A stretch of DNA of 45,635 nt from Gammaproteobacteria bacterium. GTDB taxonomy: Bacteria; Pseudomonadota; Gammaproteobacteria; DSM-19610. Below, one piece after another: positions 39,777-45,635 of this stretch. The notes below the pieces were generated by a model. The model had not been told where the DNA came from and did not search any database. It saw only the letters and a program-made list of their open reading frames with translations. The DNA lies in the NCBI GenBank assembly GCA_011321775.1, contig DROT01000207.1, positions 1-45,635 of the forward strand. Reading direction: 5' to 3'. The position numbers were made by a program, and so were the translations under genes. Position 1 is the stretch's first letter; each line of letters begins with the position of its first letter.

Positions 39777-41526
39777 TTCGACCTCCTGCCTGTGTTACTG
39801 CATCAAGTATCTGCTGCACGGTGTCGCTGTCAAGCGCATCGAGGACGTTTTTCAGAGCGCCGTCGATGCGCTCCACGCTGTACTCGATCGCCCGCTCCCG
39901 GTCCAGGGCCAGGTTGCGCAGGTGCGAATGCAATATCCCGGCCTGAGAAGAAGACAATCTCCCTGCAGCCACCAGGGGGGCCACTTCCCGCCTGATGGCG
40001 CCGTCCAGGCGGGCGGCCGCAGAGGATATCCCAGGCTCAGGCACAAGCGCACGCGCCGAATAAAGAGATCCATCGTGCCCATAGGCCGTGACCCGCTCTG
40101 TGCCTCCCAATGTCGCGATCCTCAGATCGGCCACAGACAGCGAGCTGCCGCTCGGGTGATTGTGAACCAGCTCGATTCTGTTGCGCGGGTTCATGAGAAT
40201 GGCGAGATCGTGCCGCGTGAGGCTGACGGAATTCCTGCTCCTGGTCGTCTTGCTGATGAACTGCGCACCCGTTCGCGTATCGTAGGCGACCAGGTGCTCG
40301 AACCCGGTGGCTTCGCCGCGCTCCAGGACATGGCGCAGGGCATCCGTGCGCACCTGGTCCGGGGTCCGCCCGCTATCCAGCCCGGATCCTGCAGGCAGAT
40401 CCGGGCGCGGCGTCGGAGTGAGCGCGTCGACGTCGATTCCGCGGCGCTCGTACCGCTTCTTGAGCACGCGCCATGGCGTGCCGATCTCGTTTTCCCTCAG
40501 AATGCCGCGATGCAGGGCGGCGCGCTTCTTCCTCGACCCCAGCACCGACTCCTGCACCGCCGGCGGCTGGCGCTGCAACCAGTCGATGCGGCTCTCCTTC
40601 CCCTGCCTGTCCGCTGCGCTGATCTCGTCGGCGAACACGGCCTCGACGTAGCTCAGGGTGTTCGGGTGGGCCGGCCAGGGGTTCTTGCCCTGCGGATAGA
40701 CGCCAGGGCCCAGGCCGTAACGGTTGACCCGGGCGTGCATGTCGCAGATGTCCGGTTCGGGGTGGCGTGGACTCAGCAGGAACCGGGTGCCGATGACGTC
40801 TGGATGGGCGAAGGCGGCGGCCTGGTAGGCCTCGCCATGGGCGCGGTTGATCTCGGTGCGGAACAGCCGCCTGGCGTTGTCGTAGGGGCTGCCGCTGCCC
40901 GTCATCAGATCCCGACCGACCTGGCGGGCCACCCGCTCGGCGTTGGCCTGGCCGATCTTGTCCACCAGGTCCTTGGGCACCGGGGCGCCCCGGGCGAGGA
41001 AATCCTGGGCGGCCCGGCTGGCGGAGTGGCCCTGGATCACGGCGCTCTCGATGGCCTGGCTGACGACCTCGCGGGCGTGGCGATCGATGCGCCAGATGCG
41101 GTCCGAGAGCTGGAGCCCATCCGCCTGGACGAAACTGCGCACGAACCGCACCGCATCGTCCGCGATCTGGTTTAGTGAACCAGAAATGATGGCTGCATCA
41201 GCGACATACGGACCGACCCCGAGCTGCGCCGCCTGCGCCAGGTTCTCGTCCAGGAGGTTGTTGCGGGCCTGCGCGAGGTCCGCAAGGCGCTGGTTGGCCT
41301 GGCGCAGCAGGTCCTGCAGGACTTCCAAGCGCAGGCTGCCGTCGGTGCCGGCGTAGCCGCGGATGTCGGCCTGCAGGCCGGCCACCGCGCGGCGGTAGAT
41401 GCCCTCCAGGTCCGCCAGTGCCTGGCGGTCCAGCCGGTTCATGGCCGCCCGTGCCCTGGACGAGGCGCGCTTGATCGCGGCCTTGGAGGCGGTGCGGCGG
41501 TTGATCCGGTCGGCCGGGACTGACAT
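39769..41526 (-). CDS. MuF-like head morphogenesis protein with C-terminal MPN/JAB-like domain
   Basis: A 585-aa protein. The N-terminal half is helical; the MuF core lies near residues 215-290 (DNARRLFRTEINRAHGEAYQ, then PEPDICDMHARVNRYG and WPAHPNTLS). The C-terminal third has VHNHPSGSSLSVADL near residue 454, a JAMM-like metal site as in RadC/JAB proteins, with one residue fewer between HxHP and Ser. Phage MuF proteins often carry variable C-terminal toxin or enzyme domains delivered with the DNA. ATG overlaps the portal stop (TGATG). Confidence 0.82.
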   Translation of the reverse strand: MSVPADRINRRTASKAAIKRASSRARAAMNRLDRQALADLEGIYRRAVAGLQADIRGYAGTDGSLRLEVLQDLLRQANQRLADLAQARNNLLDENLAQAAQLGVGPYVADAAIISGSLNQIADDAVRFVRSFVQADGLQLSDRIWRIDRHAREVVSQAIESAVIQGHSASRAAQDFLARGAPVPKDLVDKIGQANAERVARQVGRDLMTGSGSPYDNARRLFRTEINRAHGEAYQAAAFAHPDVIGTRFLLSPRHPEPDICDMHARVNRYGLGPGVYPQGKNPWPAHPNTLSYVEAVFADEISAADRQGKESRIDWLQRQPPAVQESVLGSRKKRAALHRGILRENEIGTPWRVLKKRYERRGIDVDALTPTPRPDLPAGSGLDSGRTPDQVRTDALRHVLERGEATGFEHLVAYDTRTGAQFISKTTRSRNSVSLTRHDLAILMNPRNRIELVHNHPSGSSLSVADLRIATLGGTERVTAYGHDGSLYSARALVPEPGISSAAARLDGAIRREVAPLVAAGRLSSSQAGILHSHLRNLALDRERAIEYSVERIDGALKNVLDALDSDTVQQILDAVTQAGGRNG

Positions 41527-42890
41527 CAGGAGCGGGTGCTGATCGTCGTGGAACTCTCGCCCTTGCGCTGATTCCCGGGCGTCACGGCCACCCTGGGCCC
41601 GGATCCCATGTTGTCCGGCTCCGGGTATGGGTCGTTGCTGCGGGCCTCGGCGTCGCGCTGCGCGAGCTCGGCAGCCGGGTCCATGCCGGCCGTGCGCCAG
41701 ACCGTCTCCCGGCTCGCGCCCAGGGCCTGGAACTTGAGCGCCAGATCGGCACGCTGGTTCGGGGTGTCCGTGCGGCGCTCGGCGAACTGGACGCTGAAGT
41801 CGTAGCTGTCCGGGTTCACCCCCTGGAGCAGCAGATCCAGCCGGAATCCGAGCTCGTAGACGAAGGCCTGGGTGTCCTGGAGCGCATCGATCTCCTCGAA
41901 GTAGTCGCGCTTCAGGTCCTCCAGGATGTCCCTGTTCAACCCCTCCGTATATCCAAACAGCCCCTTGGGCGCCGGCGCGCCGGCAAAGAAGGTGTCCAGC
42001 AGGTGGACCACATCGGCGATCTGGTCCAGGCTGGCGTCGCCCTGCACCGCCTGCACGCCGCCCTTGCGGTTCAGGTAGAAATCCGTGGTGATCTCCGTCT
42101 GGTCCTCCTCCACCTGGGCGCGGTACTTCTCCAGCTCCTCCTCGTTCGCGCCTTCCAGCGTGTGCACCAGGCGCAGTGGCGCACGGGTCCGCCTGCGGAT
42201 GACCAGGTCCTCCTCCGTCATGCGCAGCTTCTTCCAGACCTCGCGCGTGGCGTCCAGGTACGGCCTGCCCATCGATCCGTGATCGTCGTAGTTGTCCGGG
42301 GTCAGCCGGACCAGCGAGAGCTGCCATAAGGGAAAGGTGGCGATCACCCGGCCGCTGGTCAGATCGTACTGGTCGTAAGCCGCCGCCGGGTCCTTGAACG
42401 TCCCGGCCGGCGTCACACGTGGAACAATCGTCTCGCTGGGCATGCGCACACAGGCAGCCACCCGCTTGTCGGGGCCCAGGACCCACTGCAGAGGCAGGTT
42501 GCCCTCCATCAGCAGCCCGCGGGCGTCCGATTTCAGCTTCTCCAGCCTGTTGAGTTGCAGGCGGCGCTCGAAACCCTCCCAGGCCTTGCGCAGGCGCCGG
42601 TTTGCGCTCGATGTCTTCAGCAGCAGCCCGCCCTTCACGGCCGCCAGCGCCGTGCGGCGGTGGATGCGCTTCACGCGCGGGTCGATCTGGTCCATGTAGC
42701 GGATGTCCAGGATGGCCGCGCGCAGCGCCGGGTCCGTCCACATGCTGCGGTAGAGATACTTGATCTGGTTCTCTGGCGTGGTGCGCGAGCCGCGCTCGGT
42801 GTTCGGCCTGACAGGCTCGCCCGGCAGCTCCGTCACCTGTGACTGGCGGCGCACGCCCATCCGCTCCAGCAGTCGTGACATGATGCTCAT
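41526..42890 (-). CDS. Portal protein
   Basis: A 454-aa protein in the portal position between terminase and MuF. It contains RTTPENQIKYLYRSMWTDPA, DQIDPRVKRIHRRTALAAVK, the stem-wing region ending in PDNYDDHGSMGRPYLD and C-terminal region FAERRTDTPNQRADLALK typical of phage portals. It forms the dodecameric DNA entry ring. ATG 42890 has GGAGCG upstream, ten bases after the terminase stop. Confidence 0.85.
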   Translation of the reverse strand: MSIMSRLLERMGVRRQSQVTELPGEPVRPNTERGSRTTPENQIKYLYRSMWTDPALRAAILDIRYMDQIDPRVKRIHRRTALAAVKGGLLLKTSSANRRLRKAWEGFERRLQLNRLEKLKSDARGLLMEGNLPLQWVLGPDKRVAACVRMPSETIVPRVTPAGTFKDPAAAYDQYDLTSGRVIATFPLWQLSLVRLTPDNYDDHGSMGRPYLDATREVWKKLRMTEEDLVIRRRTRAPLRLVHTLEGANEEELEKYRAQVEEDQTEITTDFYLNRKGGVQAVQGDASLDQIADVVHLLDTFFAGAPAPKGLFGYTEGLNRDILEDLKRDYFEEIDALQDTQAFVYELGFRLDLLLQGVNPDSYDFSVQFAERRTDTPNQRADLALKFQALGASRETVWRTAGMDPAAELAQRDAEARSNDPYPEPDNMGSGPRVAVTPGNQRKGESSTTISTRS

Positions 42891-42899
42891 GTGTCGCTC

Positions 42900-44468
42900 C
42901 TATGATGCCGCCAGGAGCTGCTGGCGGCTCTTCTTCCGTATCTGGATGGTGGTGGCCACCGGCGCCGCGCCGCGCGTCGCCAGGGCCCACACGGCTGCCA
43001 TCAGGGCGTCGAACAGGTCGTCACCCAGCTTGGGGTTCGCCATCTTGTAGCTGGAATAGCTGGCCTTGGTCGGCACCGGCACGATGTTCGGGATCTGGCG
43101 GACCAGCAGGCGCAGGTCCGCGGTATCCGGGTCGTCGGGGTCATGGTCGTCGATGTAGGGCATCGCGGCGTGGCCATTGTGGAAGACGCTGCGCACTGCC
43201 ATGGCCATCTGGTGCTTGGTCATCCCCTCGAACCGGATCGGAGAGAACGCCCACTCGGGCCAGGTGCTGGCCGTGCTCTCGCCGTCGCCGATGGCCCGGC
43301 GGTCGATGTGCGTCAGCCCTTCCCGGAACAGGTCGTCGTTCAGCGAGGACAGCATCCCCACGCCATAGGCGTCGCCGAAGGCGTAATCCGGCATGAAGTA
43401 GCGCCAGAACCCGAGCAGATCGCGGCGCACCACGTTGTCGTCCTCGCCGGGCGCCCAGGTCTTCGCGAACAGCAGGCAGGTGAAGTTGCCCACCTGCTCC
43501 AGCACCACCAGGGCGTGGCGCGAGGCCTGCGGGTTCTCGCCGTGGCCGCCGGCGTCGTAGCCGAACGAGATCAGCCCGCGGCGTCGGTACCGCTCCCCGG
43601 GCAACGGCTGCGCAAGCTCCAGCCCCGCCTGCAGCCCGATCTGCATGGCGCGGCGGACGTGCTTCTCCCACACCAGGTTGCGGGCGGAGACGTTGATGCA
43701 CAGGAGCTGCCGGATGTACTCATCGGGCGAGAGCTGGTCCCGCATGTCCATGATGAACTGCCGGTTCAGGATGCCCATTTCCATCCCGAGGTAGGCGTTG
43801 ATGGTCGGCAGGACGTGGTACTTGCCGCTGTCGATCAGGTCCGTCAGTGTGTCCGCCCCCTTGAACACGCCGGTGATGCGGATCTGGGGGTCATTCCTGG
43901 CCTCCTTGCTCGCGCCCAGGCGGCGGGTGGCGCCCATCATCAGCAGGAACCGGCTGAACAGCCGCTCGCGCGGCATGTCGTCCACCTCCTCCAGCGAGGC
44001 GGCGGTCAGGTCGCCGCCGTCCACCTGCGCCATGATCCCGTAGGCCTGCGCCTTGCTGCGGTTGGCGAACTGGTAGTAGGTGTCCGCGATCTGCCTGCGG
44101 CCGCTCTTGTGGGCGATGTAGGCGCTCAGGATTTGGGACCGCCGGATCGCCTCCTGGTGATAGCTCAGATTCACCAGGCTCTGAGCCGCGCGCGGCGCCA
44201 CGACGCCCAGCTCCTGGTCCGCATTGCGGGCCAGAAACTCCAGCAGGTACATCTCCTTGACGGCGGTCTTGCCGGTGCGGCGGCACGAGAAATCGATGCT
44301 GTTCCGATGCCTGTCCATCTCGACCATCTTCAGGACCTGCATCGCATCCAGCTCGATGTTGTGGACGTGCTTGTGCCAGCGCGCGTGGTCGCCGGCATAG
44401 CGCAGGATCTCGCGCTCCGCCACGTTCTGCATGCGGACGCGCTGCGCCGCGGACACCCGCTCAGCCAT
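42900..44468 (-). CDS. Terminase large subunit
   Basis: A 522-aa packaging motor. The ATPase half has a Walker A-like SCRRTGKTAV (residues 61-70) and Walker B-like AASLEEVDD (156-164). The nuclease half includes ISFGYDAGGHGENP with the first acidic residue, MPDYAFGDAYGVGM and LGDDLFDALMAAVWAL with the last. ATG 44468 overlaps the small-subunit stop by eight bases; the upstream extension of the open frame is a shadow. It docks on the portal and pumps DNA into the head. Confidence 0.9.
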   Translation of the reverse strand: MAERVSAAQRVRMQNVAEREILRYAGDHARWHKHVHNIELDAMQVLKMVEMDRHRNSIDFSCRRTGKTAVKEMYLLEFLARNADQELGVVAPRAAQSLVNLSYHQEAIRRSQILSAYIAHKSGRRQIADTYYQFANRSKAQAYGIMAQVDGGDLTAASLEEVDDMPRERLFSRFLLMMGATRRLGASKEARNDPQIRITGVFKGADTLTDLIDSGKYHVLPTINAYLGMEMGILNRQFIMDMRDQLSPDEYIRQLLCINVSARNLVWEKHVRRAMQIGLQAGLELAQPLPGERYRRRGLISFGYDAGGHGENPQASRHALVVLEQVGNFTCLLFAKTWAPGEDDNVVRRDLLGFWRYFMPDYAFGDAYGVGMLSSLNDDLFREGLTHIDRRAIGDGESTASTWPEWAFSPIRFEGMTKHQMAMAVRSVFHNGHAAMPYIDDHDPDDPDTADLRLLVRQIPNIVPVPTKASYSSYKMANPKLGDDLFDALMAAVWALATRGAAPVATTIQIRKKSRQQLLAAS

Positions 44469-45408
44469 CGTCCGCCTCGCCATGCTCGATGAGCACGGGA
44501 TCGCGCCGGAGCTGCCGCTGGCTGGCCTCGATCTGCTCCCGCAGGCGCTCCAGGGCCAGCGTCTGCCGCTCCTGGTACTCCAGCGCCGTCTCCTCATCCT
44601 CGCGCTTGCCGTCCAGGTAGCCCTGAAGCGCCTCCTGCTCGTCCCTGGACTTCGGCGTCATCTCGAGATCAGCCAGGGTCATGGCGTTCTTCGAGAGGAA
44701 GTCGATCAGGGGCTTGAGCAGGGGGTGGGCCTCCAGCTTCTCTATCCTGACCTCGTTACCGTGCTCGTCGATGTACGCGGCCAGGTGAAAATTGCCCTCC
44801 TTGTCGTAGTACCACTCGGGCGATTTCAGCCGCGGCCCGCCGTCCAGGTATATCGTCAGCAGCATATCGCTGATGAGCGCCTGGACGCCGGCCTGGGTGT
44901 CCGCCCGGAGCGACATCAGCATCTGCGGGTCGCCCTGCTCGAATGCCACCTGGTGGCGCAGGAACAACTCCGCGCGCTTCAGACAGGCCCGCTGCTCCAC
45001 ACAGGCCTCGGTCTCCAGGTGCTCGCAACTCTTGCAGTGTGGGTATCTTCCCGGTTTTGCTGGGAAAAATGTCGCAGTCCGGGCAAACAGCCCGTGCTTC
45101 ATGGCGTTGAACCGGGTCCGCTTCGCCTCCTCCGGCGTCGGATGCCCCTCCAGATTCGCCGCAGAGGCCGCCTTGCCCTCCGGCGTGCGGGGTCCGGTGC
45201 TGTTCGCCCAGGCCTTCAGCAGCCCCCGCTGCCACGCAGCCTGGCCGGCCTCGGCACCGCAGGCCGGGCAGGTCGAGAAATAGGCATGGGGGTGCCAGTC
45301 CTGGCTGGGGGCCGCCTCGATGCGCTCGGGCTCGGCCTCCCACGAGTGGCGGCAGTCAGGGCAACTGAAGGCGACCGTCTTCAGCGGGTCGTGGCGCGGC
45401 TTTCCCAT
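44461..45408 (-). CDS. Putative terminase small subunit with zinc ribbon
   Basis: A 315-aa protein upstream of the large terminase. The N-terminus has paired cysteines (FSCPDCRHSW, then STCPACGAEA), followed by STGPRTPEGKAASAANLEGH and RFNAMKHGLFART, a pattern common in phage small-terminase-like proteins; a further Cys cluster is PHCKSCEHLETEACVEQRAC. The C-terminus is coiled coil (EYQERQTLALERLREQIEAS). It is the first gene of the late operon. Assignment is by order and pattern. Confidence 0.65.
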   Translation of the reverse strand: MGKPRHDPLKTVAFSCPDCRHSWEAEPERIEAAPSQDWHPHAYFSTCPACGAEAGQAAWQRGLLKAWANSTGPRTPEGKAASAANLEGHPTPEEAKRTRFNAMKHGLFARTATFFPAKPGRYPHCKSCEHLETEACVEQRACLKRAELFLRHQVAFEQGDPQMLMSLRADTQAGVQALISDMLLTIYLDGGPRLKSPEWYYDKEGNFHLAAYIDEHGNEVRIEKLEAHPLLKPLIDFLSKNAMTLADLEMTPKSRDEQEALQGYLDGKREDEETALEYQERQTLALERLREQIEASQRQLRRDPVLIEHGEADDG

Positions 45409-45435
45409 GGCGCCACAGCATCATTGATAACCTCA

Positions 45436-45454
45436 AGCAGAACAACGGAATATC
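45436..45454 (-). repeat. 19-bp late-region element, copy A
   Basis: AGCAGAACAACGGAATATC (plus strand) lies 28 bases upstream of the terminase small-subunit start and matches copy C at 16 of 19 bases. It follows the potential integrase tail stop by six bases. Confidence 0.55.
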
Positions 45455-45459
45455 TTGCA

Positions 45460-45529
45460 TCAGGCCGCCTTCGCCACGTCCTTTGGCAGCTCCACCTCCA
45501 GTGCTACAATACCAAGAACGCCCTTTTCA
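45460..45529 (-). other. Orphan integrase tail encoded at the right phage end
   Basis: Reading left from the attR core, the frame used by the integrase stays open for 22 codons (EKGVLG at the start, DVAKAA at the end) and stops with TGA at 45462-45460. In the prophage it has no start. In the excised circle it would be joined in frame to the integrase gene, which ends at attL. Confidence 0.75.
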
Positions 45530-45544
45530 GGGAGCCAAACAACC
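45530..45544 (+). repeat. attR core (15 bp)
   Basis: Exact copy of GGGAGCCAAACAACC from 3561-3575. It marks the right end of the prophage and is followed by the displaced tRNA terminator. Confidence 0.9.
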
Positions 45545-45547
45545 AGG

Positions 45548-45579
45548 AAGGCCGGCGTCGCGCCGGCCTTCTGCTTTTC
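45548..45579 (+). terminator. Host terminator displaced from tRNA-Asn
   Basis: AAGGCCGGCG and CGCCGGCCTT form a perfect 10-bp stem with a TCG loop, followed by CTGCTTTT. In the uninterrupted chromosome it would lie twelve bases after the tRNA core start region, right behind the CCA end. The remaining 56 bases to the window end hold no recognisable gene. Confidence 0.85.
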
Positions 45580-45635
45580 AGCCTGACACAAGGTTCCCTC
45601 CCTGGACTGTACTTGAAATTATGCATTTTGAATGC

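Larger units (their letters stand above)
3561..45544. mobile_element. Intact-looking temperate siphophage-like prophage, about 42 kb
   Basis: The element is bounded by 15-bp direct repeats, the left one being the 3' end of tRNA-Asn. Inside are an integrase next to attL, replication genes, a divergent repressor switch, a lysogeny cassette, and a complete late set: terminase subunits, portal, capsid, lysis genes, neck, tail tube, tape measure, tail tip and fibres. All late genes face left. I see no disrupted structural gene, so it may be inducible. The head module has Mu-like parts (MuF, Com, gpI-type protease), whereas the tail order is lambda-like. Confidence 0.93.

Noticed and set aside
39769-42990. 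1073-codon frame extending the MuF gene through the portal
   Set aside because: The first 490 residues are an out-of-frame shadow of the portal gene; the true start is the TGATG at 41526.
45483-45510. Promoter-like TTGGCA-N16-TACAAT reading toward attR
   Set aside because: It lies within the integrase tail coding sequence of the excised form and would give only a short RNA ending at the host terminator; a chance match cannot be excluded.
1-45635. CRISPR array or insertion sequence
   Set aside because: No regularly spaced repeats of 24-37 bases and no transposase with flanking inverted repeats were seen.

Overview
The window is a gammaproteobacterial chromosome segment of high GC content, carrying an almost complete temperate phage. 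Host DNA occupies the two ends: a gene tail, uvrB, an aspartate aminotransferase gene and tRNA-Asn on the left (1-3568), and under 100 bases on the right (45545-45635). The host genes would fit a purple-sulfur or halophilic Chromatiales-type bacterium, but that placement is an inference from protein flavour only. The prophage is about 42 kb and lies between two exact 15-bp copies of GGGAGCCAAACAACC (3561-3575 and 45530-45544). The left copy is the 3' end of tRNA-Asn. The right copy is followed by a strong hairpin terminator that was probably the tRNA's own terminator before integration.

Layout of the prophage. (a) 3527-6958, leftward: a large serine recombinase that is the likely integrase, a Mor-like DNA-binding protein, a doubtful ORF, and a XerC/D-like tyrosine recombinase. 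(b) 6970-7530: non-coding DNA with repeated AACCCGTGGA sites, a probable replication origin. (c) 7531-15205, leftward early operon: primase-helicase, many small proteins, an HNH endonuclease, a compact second tyrosine recombinase, a CII/CP76-type regulator and a ribbon-helix-helix regulator. (d) 15206-15310: a divergent switch with a strong leftward promoter whose spacer is filled by a perfect palindrome. (e) 15311-17975, rightward and mostly AT-rich lysogeny cassette: a CI-like repressor without a peptidase domain, a superinfection-immunity membrane protein with a zinc ribbon, a membrane-anchored coiled-coil protein, a proline-rich peptide and a SLATT-type two-TM protein. (f) 17994-19428, leftward: HicA/HicB-like pair and an unrecognised two-gene unit with its own promoter. 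(g) 19684-45408, leftward late region: read in transcription order it gives terminase, portal, MuF-like head protein, Com-like protein, a cargo module with a sulfotransferase, a protease-scaffold-capsid fusion, lysis genes, neck and tail genes, tape measure, tail tip, NlpC/P60 hydrolase, a gpJ-like fibre and a second fibre. The tail order resembles lambda-like siphophages, while the head module has Mu-like elements.

The most striking observation is at the attachment site. The integrase frame runs through the 15-bp core. In the integrated state its last ten residues are read antisense from the tRNA gene, with the stop codon over the anticodon loop. If the ends are joined as in the excised circle, the same frame continues without a break into the right end of the phage and gives a different 22-residue tail ending in DVAKAA. 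Integration would therefore swap the integrase C-terminus. Other points of interest are the lysogeny/exclusion cassette at 15.3-18.0 kb, the sulfotransferase between two putative ConA/LamG-like proteins, and a 19-bp element repeated in three late intergenic gaps, two of which also have an intrinsic terminator placed directly before a ribosome binding site.
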